DNA of 64,000 nucleotides from Membranipora membranacea (Eukaryota > Bryozoa > Gymnolaemata > Cheilostomatida > Membraniporidae). This document shows positions 23,256-34,900 of this stretch, one piece after another. Position numbers and translations under genes: made by a program. The stretch covers positions 19,580,025-19,644,024 of the forward strand of contig OU612070.1 of assembly GCA_914767715.1 (NCBI GenBank), given 5' to 3'. The notes under the pieces are model-generated. The model made no database searches, was not told the origin of the DNA, and saw only the letters and a program-made list of their open reading frames with translations. Each line of letters opens with the position of its first letter. Position 1 is the stretch's first letter.

Positions 23256-26200
23256 CTACGGCAGACGAGCTGCGCCACATGGGAAAATAAATTGGGAATG
23301 GCGCAGCTCGGCTACATGCAATTTACATGTGGCGCAGCTCGGCTAGAGGCAATTTATGCGTGGCGCAGCTCGGCTAGTTTCAAATTTTGAAGCCATGAGA
23401 ACACAACTCATGAATTTGATAGTCTGTCACTACTCAGTCGGAAAAAGTTAGAGTCAACTTGGGTTTTGGAGGTATGATTGTTAACAACTAAGTCTGCACC
23501 ATCTTGATAGCCGAGTCTGATAATTGGGTCCTAGGCCTGACTTTGAGGTTAGAGCATCACTCACTGGCCTGATCACTGAAAGGTGACCTTTTTAATGTTA
23601 TCACTATCAGATATTCTCAACATAGAGCCACCTTAGAAAAGATATATGCAGAGGAGAGGAGTCTGTCAGGTGAACTGTCACCAACCAATCTATCTTACCA
23701 AGGAGTCGGACCAGCAGGGACTAGCTAGGAAGGAGCACTCCTTGATCTTTCACTACAGACAGGTTCCTGGACCAATCTGTAGAATCTATGTATGTATGTA
23801 TTTCATTTTTGTCATTGAATCACTCATTGTTACAGTGAATGGGAGTCAAAGAATTGGTGGAATGTTGATGATGATGCAGCAGCACCCTCACTGGCAGACT
23901 ACTATCTTATCTATCTATGACCCCATGGTCCTACTCCAAAACCTGTCTGGGTATGTAGCAATGTTTGACTTTCATATTACATTCAATTCTTTCATTCAAT
24001 GACCTCTTAGTTCTATCTCTAACCCAGGAATATGAACTTTTTTTCACAGTTGAGCATCTCATTTGGTTTCTGCATTAATTGATCCTATTATAATTTTCCC
24101 TTTCAGAACGGTTGAAGACAAGGTGATGACCACAAAATTTAAACCAGCCTATGGCCCAGTGGTCTAACATAATATTGTTGGAAATAAATTCATCTGGATG
24201 ATCAATATGCCGACACGCAACTTGCCGATCAACTATGAGATACGAGTCCGCAACGTAGTGCCACTAAGAAGCCCAGATGACCTCTTTACAGAAGTCTAAC
24301 TCCTCAGTCTTAATATCTATTGATTTTTTTGATTGCTTGTGGGTTAGGTTTTCAGTTTAGGACCTCAAGCAGTCAAGCACATTTGAATTGTAAATGCCCA
24401 AAGTGCCACTGATAAGCTGATTCAAATCAATCGTGAGTTCTAATAGACAACAAATACATCGGTGAACTGACTTGACAACTGTAATCTGTAAGTGGGTACC
24501 AAATTATTATCAAAGTTTTCTCTCTGGTCGGATTTTTATTTTTTCTTCTTACATACCATGTTTGTTTGTTGTTGAGCTGACATAACTGGCTCCTTTATTT
24601 CTTTTTTCGTTATTTGTTTTGTGTAACGTAATTTAAGCACAATAAAAATTATACTATGCCTAAGAAAGTTCACTTGACGCATTTTTGTGACAGCTGTATT
24701 ACCATCTATATTCATGCAGGGATGATATGACTTGGCTGTTTAGTCTACAGAATAATGCATAGATAGATGAATATTTTGTCAAGAGTGACTGAAAGTTCTT
24801 TGAATAAAAAACAGCTTAGGTGCCCTACTTAGGTCTCGTTCCCAAATCACTCTCTCATAGATAAAACTATACCTATGCATTCTGAGTAAACGATTTGTGC
24901 ACGAATTGTCTAATTGAGCTAAATGACCAGACTACCTTGGGAGGAGGATTGATTTTAGTTGAGAGGACAACTCATATGTCTGATACAATCATACCAGGGA
25001 GTTTGGGACAAATGTTATATTTTGTCCCCAACTCCTAGATCATACATACTCCCTGATATCTTTTGTTCACCCAAGGACTTACTATCACTCTCCAAAGTTG
25101 GAGTAAGGATATGCGTTTGGTTTGACCCAAAAAAGTTGGATCAATGTGACTACGAGCCAGAATACCTGTGGCCGTTATACATATTATATTCAATGTACCT
25201 AAAAATAAAAATGATCAGCACAAAACACTGTGAATCATTTGATCTGGTTATTATTGATAGATTTAAGCAGAGTATAGCAGGGTGCGAGGACTGCCTTACG
25301 CAATGAACCTTCATCTCAGTTCTCTGGGGCCTGCACCCAGTGACCAAGCACCCTGATGAAGTTTGTTCATCTAATTGATACCGCAAAAACTCCCTAGGTA
25401 TCATTATCAACAGCATTGGATACTAACTGAAGTTGCATGCTTGACATTGATTTATCATCTACAACTTACAGTTAGATGTTGCAAGACTAGGAGATGAGCT
25501 GTGCTACGGCATTATTATTGTGTATAAATTCTCATGGATCTCTAGTTGTTCATTGGAAAATACTTTTACTTGGCGAAGTCTCAGCATCTTAAATCCGGCT
25601 AAGTGAACCAGCCACTGTCTTACCAAGGAGTTCCCTCTAACTCCTTTGTCTTACCAATGCAATCCTGATACATGTTGAGGTTTATATGGGATCAAAGATT
25701 AAGTCGGTCTAGTGATGATTGCATATGATTCCTATGGCTTATCTCTGGTTAATCTCTAAAATCCTCCTTCATAATCATACAGGCTGTAAAATAAAACATG
25801 TAAACATACAAAAATGTTATTTGGACAGATTACTGACACATCAATCACAGTCAAACTTTAAACAAAGTAACTTGATGAGCTCTAAAGCCCTCTCTACGCT
25901 TGCAGTATATGCCCTACATCTAGCAGACATGACTATACACCTTACACTGTATACACGAGTTTCTCCAAAGCCTGGGTTGGTCTCTGGCAACGTCTGCCCC
26001 CCTCCCCCCCCCTGGTTGGGTTTCAAACAACAAAAAACCCAAAAGGGCAGTCAAATACTCACTGCCATTGACCCAGATGTTGGAGTAGGCTGGTGACCAT
26101 TACTCACTCAGTAGCAGCCTGTAGTACTAGTACTAGGTAGCCTGTGACTGAGTGTGAGTAGTCACTCTTGATTGATACATATTTCATCAACATCATTACC

Positions 26201-26827
26201 AACTATCAAAAAATTGGGCAGCTCATTGCTTTGTTTGTGCACCCACACAATAGAGCCCAAACTAACCAAAATAAGAAAATGCAATGATGTGAGTGGTAGA
26301 AGCAAGGAACAACCAGGGAAGCTGATACTCCTTGGACTTGGTAGAAGAGAGAAGTAGGTAGTACAAGTAAGTAGCCCTATTTAAATGTTCAACACATCCA
26401 ATCATTCCTTCACATGATGATAATGATATAACTTTCATACCTTATTGTGGAGAATACTATACTATACTTACAGCCATATCATCGGTAGGGAAAGTCAAGC
26501 AACTTCTCAAACACTGACTGTGACTCCCTGCTTTGACTGCCACTCCTAGTTCAACTTATGTAAAATAGTCCTCTTGCTTTTTCAGCTAGATGTTGAACAA
26601 TAGAGCTGTGATAAATTCCCGCTCCTTTATCAGTTCCGACAGATGAGCAAGTTTTTACAAGTCTATCAATATTGGGAATCATGTGCTCTTGGTAACAATT
26701 TTTGAAACTAGCCGAGCTGCGCCACACATAAATCGCCTCTAGCCGAGCTGCGCCACATGTAAATTGCCTCTAGCCGAGCTGCGCCATCTGAAATTATTTT
26801 CTCCCTGGCGCAGCTCGTCTGCCGTAG
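23256..26827. mobile_element. 3.57-kb DNA transposon-like element with long repeat-bearing TIRs
   Basis: Left end 23256-23385 and right end 26701-26827 are inverted copies of about 128 bp starting CTACGGCAGACGAGCTGCGC. Each arm has four motifs of the type TGGCGCAGCTCG(G)CTA spaced 30-35 bp. ATGT directly flanks both ends (23252-23255, 26828-26831), a candidate 4-bp target duplication. The 3.3-kb interior has only short frames; a stretch at 24107-24299 has a good acceptor (TTTCCCTTTCAG) and coding-like sequence broken by one frame change. Another frame (24959-25306) contains VWDKCYILSPTPRSY, faintly like the tail of Ty3/gypsy-type integrases. Superfamily not assigned. Confidence 0.75.
25960..26095. 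repeat. Dispersed repeat, copy 1 (C-rich)
   Basis: Includes a C run (CCCCCCTCCCCCCCCC) followed by TTTCAAACAACAAAAAACCC and GGGCAGTCAA..CACTGCCA..GACCCAG. The same order of blocks occurs at 46120-46235 inside the asparaginase gene. Confidence 0.5.
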
Positions 26828-28954
26828 ATGTCATTCTATTGGTGCTTATGGTTTAGATGTTGGTTCAAATCACAAGGTCTGTCTCATAATAAACGTTAGC
26901 AACGTCAGCAGATCAGCAATTAGATTATATATACTCATCAATCCTCTGACAATAAGCTGAGGGTATTTGTTAACAAAGTGAAACTGCTGATGACACTGCT
27001 GAGGATCAGGTGAGACTGCTGTGAGTATATATGTAAGCAATGGTGGCGTTCTGCAATGATCCCAAGTAGCAACTACTCTGTGGCTGCTGCCAGATATGCT
27101 CTCATCTTTCTAACATGTTGAAGCACATCTGGGCATCAACAGAGTCAAGTAAACAGTAGACTCCAGCATGTAGAGGGCAGGCGCTCCAACCAATAGAGCT
27201 AAAATTGTTTTGTGGGTGAAAATTATACTATCAGTTGTTAACTGCTTGCTACAAGTTGATACAGGTTTTACATTTGGTGTTGGTGATTAGCGTCGATTGA
27301 CCAAAAGATTGTATAGATTCAATACAAGCAGTCACCATCAGCTCACGAACTGGGGACTACCAATTATCTATACATGTGAATAGCTTTCTGGAAGAAGATT
27401 GAATATAGTCAGTGCCGAGAGATGCCAAATTATTTGTGTTATCCTCATTATTTTCCGGCCAAGAATTAGAAAATTAGATTACTGGTAGCAATTGTTGTTA
27501 GAACTGCAGATTTTGCTTTGTTCCTGTATTTAATATTTTCTTCTTCGGATCATTTGTGTCACTCAGCCTACAGCAAAATATCTGAAATATTGGCACCTTT
27601 GTCCAGACTGACAAAGGCGCCGGGTTAGTTTTAATCTCTTAATTAGAAGCTACCGATACCCATCTCTAATAAGAACTACCATGCGTAATTTTGTGATTAT
27701 ATTTTGTTATAGTCATTATAGTATAGTTATTTGTTTTTATTGCTTGTCGTAGCTGGAAGGAATTGCATCACCTCTCCTTGTTAAAAGCCCAGGCTTTAAC
27801 TACTGCATTTTTATGAGGACCTTCACCGGACAACATCTTACTGCTGTAGAGGAAATATCTTAATTTTAATTGGAACATTGTTGATATTAAAACAAATGGA
27901 ATATCTGCGACCTCAGACTCCTGTTTGTCAATAATTGTCTGGTATCGCAGGATTGGTTGGGATGTCGAGTGTGAGGTGAGTAAAAGGGGTCATTCTATTT
28001 TTCGCTTTCAATTGGTCTCCATCTATCCTCGGAAATAACCTCAATCAAAACGAAAAAAGGCAAGTTAATGTTGCCTGATTTTAGTTTCACTGTCTCCCAT
28101 TCTTAGTCTGAGTGCTGTATTTGCAAGTTCTGTTTTAAAAGTTTCATTTTCCAGGGTTTAGATTATATTTATTGAAAATTGATCGGGCCATACATCTTTC
28201 TATTTCTACGAATAATGGTGCTAGTCTATTAATTTAGACTACCTTTAAAAACCAAGTTTGTGTTCTCGCTATTTATTGGAACCTCTGTTTCAAGTCATTC
28301 AAGGATAGCACCAAAATTTACATCAACACAAAATTGCCTCCATCATGTGTCTGAAAACTTTGAATCATAGAACTGATTGATATGTGATGGGCTAGACAAA
28401 CACTGTGTGATGTAACTTCATGAAAAAGAAGCATGGCCTTGGAAAATATTCTCGGTAGTAAACAGTTCTTGAATCATAATAATATTTGGCTGTCTCAGCT
28501 GTTGAAGTAGGCCGTGTTTACTTGTAAATCAAAGATTAGTTTTTGTGCAATATAGTATTGACGCTTTATTACACTCTAATCAACAAGCGATTATCTCTTC
28601 TCACCAATGAGCATAAAGATATTTTATTACTACTTCCCATATTAATTCTGTCAATTTGGTGCAGGCAAAATAAAGGATCACTTCTGAATAGATGGTTGTG
28701 AGCCAGTTTATTCCGCATTTTGTCATCTCATGGTTTCTGAGAAAAGGACTTTCTATGGAGAGTGAAATGAAACGTGATGCAATACTTGAATAGGGAAATT
28801 CTAGGGATCTCCTGAGTTAGAGATGGTTTTTTTTCATAGTATAAGACCTGCTCTTCAAGCTTCATATCGCATTGCTTTGGTGTTGATTGTGCAGTGCACA
28901 GCTGATGCTCTCATTTTATGCAGAAGAACAGTTTTTACTGCAAAATAGCACACC
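26828..28954. other. Upstream region of the asparaginase gene
   Basis: Two kilobases with no gene I can support. A small hairpin (GGCACCTTTGTC..GACAAAGGCGCC) lies at 27590-27621. The promoter and any 5' UTR exon of the downstream gene probably lie here, but no core element could be pinned down. Confidence 0.35.
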
Positions 28955-31900
28955 ATGAGTGATAGACTAGTTGATGTTGCAAAAACTCAGGTAACTTTCT
29001 TATTTTATAATTGTTTTGGGCAAAGAGCTGGTGTGGTGTTTTTCAGAGAAATTTTTTATCTAGCTTAGGCACACTGACTTGGAGATTACGCAATTAGCTT
29101 GTGTATGGCAGTCAGAGTGTCAATTTAACCTAAGTTCCTAACCTTTCCTCACCCTGCTTTTAGAATTTGACTGCGGGTGGTCACATCAATAATCTCTCTT
29201 CATGTTGCATCAAGTCCCTTTTGAAGATACTAAGACTTTAATGATTTTCTACCGATCAGAGATTTTCCTGCAAATAGCCTGGATCTACAGCCACGCTGGT
29301 TTCGTCTGATGAGTGCTGTTTTTTCCCTAACACCCTAGAATGAAGGATTTTCTCCAGCTCTCTTGACAATTCCCGTTTTATTTTAGATTTCTTATGATTT
29401 GTCTACTCTTCTTGAGTGAGCAGCTGGTCAATCGATGGATTAATATTAATGTATATGAGCATGGAAGCATATACCTAAATTCAAAGACGTTCACTCAGAT
29501 CCAGGGCATCCATGTAGCAATCTCTTCAAACTCTAACTGTATCAATATTAATGTCAATGTCCTCTCGCTCTGATAAATCATCCAGGACAAGTCTAGACAG
29601 TGATCAACTTATTATGTAAGAAATTGATATAAAATATTCTTGGTGCTGAAGACTTCGATCATTACGATCATTACGCTGTTAACACTAGCAAATTCAGGTT
29701 GCGAGAAAAGTGTGGTTGTTAAGGGTAGATATCTGATTTTGCACCAGATTTTGAATCAAACAACGCTCTATGGCTTTTAAGAACCATGTACTCAAGGTTC
29801 GGAAGGTAAGATACTTGTAAGCATCTACCGTTTATGCAGAAATGATGCGATTCAAATTTTATGTTTTTTGGTGAATTCAGATTCCATATATGTACATCTA
29901 ATATCATAAACACTGTGTAAAATATTCTTATTGAATACGATGATACGCCTATAAATGTTAAAAACAATTTCTAAATCCATAAAAAGCTTCCTTCATAGAC
30001 CTAGTCCCTATGCAAAATGCCATTTGTCCTGTCAGAGCTTTGGATGTACTTTTTGGTTTGATCTCTTCACATAGTCTTCAAATTATCTAGAAAGAGGCTA
30101 CATGTATAGTCTTAATATCTCAAAGGCCCCTTTTTCTTTTCTTTTTTTTGGGCCAAAAATCAAAACAAAAAAGAAGCCTTTGTGATTAGGCTAGCCACAT
30201 GGAGAGGACAAGGAGTAATGCATATGTGCCAGCATATCAGAGTGTTTGATGGATGGGGTAAAAAAAGAAAAAAAAACATCAGTACCTGTTCTCTTTACTA
30301 CCAGCGTGTTCTAGGATATTGCTTATGTTGATACCTTTGGCTGTTGGTGTTCCTGGTCCTTGGTTTGAATTCCATAGACATTCTAAGTAATTTAGTAATG
30401 TTCAATTAAACTATTTTTATTTTAGCTTCACATATTATACAACCTGTTAGTCTCTGTCTTCTTGTGAGGAAATTAATTATATGGTATACCAATCAATTCT
30501 CCAAGCACGAAGCGTTATCATTTTTTCTCCTTTTTTCACCCCCTCCCAACTTTTGCCGTAATTTCTTTGGCATGTTATGGAAAACATCCGTCCAGGATTA
30601 TATTGTCTGCCAAATATAATAGTGTATATATTATTTGTAGGTACAATAAAAAAACATGTTCTTTTTTACGATCATGATTATTATCGAAATGTTTTTGATT
30701 ATTTACAGCTGATGGCGGAGCAGAACAATGCATGCGAAGGAGAGACAAAGTCTGTCATTGACAGTAACTTTGGTACGGTGATGGTCATCTATACGGGAGG
30801 AACTATCGGCATGAAGATTAATCGAGATGGAGGTTTGTGTTAGATTTTTGTTAAAGACTACCCAAAGCGGGTTCTGGAAAAGCGGAAAGGCGGAAAATCA
30901 GTTTCATCGCGGAAAATTGTTTTCCGCGTTTTTCGAAAATGCAGAAAATCGTTTTTCACCTTGAATTTCATGATGATGCTAAAAAAAACTACTGGAAAGA
31001 CATTGAGACATCACCACTGTATCATATGAGTGTTTTTGGTAAAAATCAATTGAAAAAAATTTTTTTTTTGGAAAATAGGTAAAATTTTTTTCCTCAAAAA
31101 ATGATCTCAATGCATAAAAAATGAACTGTAACCCATTAAGATATCATCCCCATCTTTTAACGGCCTGAATTTCAGGTTTTTTCATTTTCGGAAAACGCGG
31201 AAAACTGTTTTTCACCTTGAATTTCATGATTATGCTAAAACAAACTACTGGAAAGACATTGAGACATCACCACTGTATCATATGAGTGTTTTTGGTAAAT
31301 ATCAATTGAAAAAAATATTTTTTTTGGAAAATATGATACAGTGGTGATGTCTCAATGTCTTTCCAGTAGTTTTTTTAGCATAATCATGAAATTCAATCAT
31401 TACGTTCTATAATAACAGAGAGGCATTAATAAGCCAGCTTGTGAACTGTTGTAAAATGCACCAAAATGACTGGATTTTAGAGACTTATATTACTACGCCA
31501 AATCTGGTTCAGAAATATATCAGGCAAAAAACCATAAATGGTGGGATTTTCCTCTGTATTCATGAGGCATTTATTTCAATTCGAGTAGAGATTTTGATAT
31601 GGAACTTGGGAATATACAAAAAGGATATGTTTATATGATATATTCATTTTAAGATAGCCTGGTAAAAAGAATATTGAGTTTACAGCCTGCCTCTTGAAAA
31701 CTGCATGATGGGCATTCTTATTATACCCCTTCTTCAACATGAAAATTTTATTTGGTTCAAAATTAATGCGTAGTGCCCTCATCAAGGCTTTGGAAGATGT
31801 CCTAGCAGAAAAAATATTTGAGTCTCAGTACTGTTTCATCATAATTATACTTCTCGTTTTGTACAGCAAAGGGGTATTTTAGTCAAAACTTTGACTAGTT

Positions 31901-34900
31901 TAGGAGTAAGATAATTCAAAATTTCCAACTGGCACATCAATTTTTTTTCATCAATACTGGTCAGCACTGGGCTAGTGAGGGCACTAGGGTGATCACATTT
32001 CTCCACCTTGGACAGCAATTGACACAGCTCACTTTCTTTATAGCATTGTCAACACTCATGGTTTAGCGATCGGTATGTGAATGCCGATTTTTTTCAAGTC
32101 AAATCAAGCATCGAACATTATTGTTGTTATGGCTGGATGATATAAGGGTAGTCTTTATGTATTAACTGCATTTTTCCTCCAAGAACTTGCAATGTCTTTC
32201 AATATGGACGTTAGTGACAATAGGTTTTGACATGTTGCTGAAAATCAGTGACACATCATGACGTCACGTCATGGCGTAACGTCGCCAAATTTTGGGTTTA
32301 GATATCTTTGATCATGTTGATTGAGAAACTCCAAATAAAATTTTGGTGAGGCATGACCAGCAGCTGCATATTTTGATATAATTTTCTAATGCCATTTATC
32401 ACAATTTTTGCCAAAAAATGGTGGCAACTTTCATAGCTTCTGGTTATTTTGTGATCAAAATGCCAGAATTTTGTGATTATTGCATCATTATCGGCTGATC
32501 ATTTTTTTGAAAATTGTCTGCAGAATACATTATTATGATCATTGTCCTGCAGCATCTGTCATCATTGCATAATTCTAAAAGCTTTCAATTTGACTTCAGA
32601 CATGCCAAATACTTGTCTGTCCAGGCTTGATCTGTAAATAATCCATATTGGGGTAAGCTGTTTGTTTGAAGTTTTTCGATGATGGTAGATAGGTCAACCA
32701 ACTTCTGGCAAAACAATTTATCTGTGTCATCACAACTTATGATATAGAAATCGAGTGTATTTGTGCTCCATAGTGGACAATAAAGTTATGAGGGGGGTGT
32801 GCATAATTGTGTGATTCCCGGATCGGGTATGTATGAAGAAATGCAAAATTTTCAATTACTTCTTCAAGATTTTGAATTGAAAACAGCTAATTGTAGATTG
32901 ACATTAAAGTATATATAATATTTTCTTATCAATTATTTTTATTATGATGTGGTCCTAGGTCGGATGCAATGAGTATATATTGCCTGAAAATTGAGTTCAT
33001 ATGCAGACTGCTTCAAGACTTTAAATTAACTGATCCCCTACCTAGAATCTTCCATATGTAAACTACCTTCATCTGTGACAACATTATAACGAAACGTAAT
33101 TCTTTTTCAACATTACCGTTGAGGAGTGAAGCTTTCATAGGAGGAAAAGATTTCCTTTTTCACACATCCTTGAAATAGTAAAACTTATTCCTAACTACAA
33201 TCACACACCCTCTTTCTTCATTTAGGCTTCCACCTTCGCAAGCCAAATTAAGTACAAGCTAACATTGAGTCATCCCGAACTAGCCAAAATAAGTGCAGGC
33301 TAACATTTAGTTATCCCAAACTAGCTAAACCTAACTCTAACTTAAATTTACACATGCGAGGTAATTTGTTGATGTAAATAAATGAAAATTAAAGAAACAT
33401 AGACAAGATAAGATGAGAGCATAATGGGCTGGATTTGCATCTCCATGCTTCATTACATCTGTCTACCATTTTCCAGGGCTATAGGTATCATATTCATAGA
33501 AGTTACTCCAATTAGTGTGCAAAAATAATTTGGCTTCAGGTAGAGATAAATCTGAAAATTTGATTCCATTAGTCTCTCAACCCATTCCTTGTCTATTAAC
33601 CTTTAATGTCTCTATGTTATATCGTTGTAGTGTATGTGAGTGAGAAGAATCTCTTACATACATGGTTATCACATATGCCGATGTTCCATGATCCTGTGTA
33701 TGCAGAGCATCATAAGAAAACTCAGAGAGATCTACCTTTCCTCTCAATGTTCAGCTCTGACCCACTCTACTTCCCGTAAGTTTATATCTATTTGTCAAAT
33801 ATCTACACTAATTATTAGTTATTATAATTATTTATTTTTATTTACTGTTATTATTTAAAAATATCATATTTATTTGACGATCACGCCACATGGACTCATG
33901 AGACCATGGTCATCATAAGAGCTGTACTTTTTTCAAAGTGTATACATAAATTCAAGTGTACATGCATAAGATGCATTGAAATTTGTAGGTTGAGCGTAAT
34001 GAATACATTTTCGTGCACACATGCACATGAAATGCGTGAATAATGTATATACGTAATGCGCGTAAAGATGAGTATTGGCATAGGTGTAGGTGCATAGCCT
34101 ACATGATGGTTTGTAAAACTTTATTGTGTGTGGATGCACATTTATATACACATATGTGCAGGCAGATATATGTATGCATATATTTATGCATGCATGTACG
34201 TTCACGCACATAGGCATCTATATTTTCTTTCAATATTCAGCGCTGATCCGCTTCACTGCCCGTAAGTTAATACCACTCAATTCAATGTGCTCCTATGTGG
34301 TATCCATGTCTGTGAAAGGTATGTATAAAGGTATTCCATGTGGAAAGAAGGGTATGTGTTATTTTTGTGCATAAAATTACCATGTACATAATCAGCTTTG
34401 GCCTGTTTTTCCCTTGTATTCAATAATTCCCAAATTAAAGCCCATATCTATTAACTACAAGTAGATTAGGTTAAATAGCTCAGTTATTTAAGCCAAAGCT
34501 ACTCATATCAGGTTATATTTAAAAATTGATGCTTTGCTAAACTTGTATGTTGTTTTTACAGAGTGACAAGCGGGAATGAGACAAAGCACATCCAGTATGT
34601 TGTGTATGAATACCCACAGCTTATCGACAGCGCTAATATCGATACTGATGGTATGCTTCAGATTGCATTGGATATCAAGGTCTGTGGAAAATTTGATAGA
34701 TTGAGTGACCCAAGCAGTATTTACCATACAAGACAAATCATTAACGCCATGTTGTGTGCTAGAGTCTTTTGCACGCCTGTTCAAATTTTCATTGCATTTG
34801 AACCATTAGCAGCCCCTTGGTAGCTTCTCAAATACACCAATGTCTGACTGTAGCCTCAAAACATGATGAACTGTAGCCTCAGTTGATGAAGGCTAATGAC

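Noticed and set aside
33896-34217. Cys/His-rich frames on the minus strand
   Set aside because: The region is alternating purine-pyrimidine (TG/CA/TA-rich) intronic DNA; the Cys/His content follows from ACA/TGC/CAT runs.
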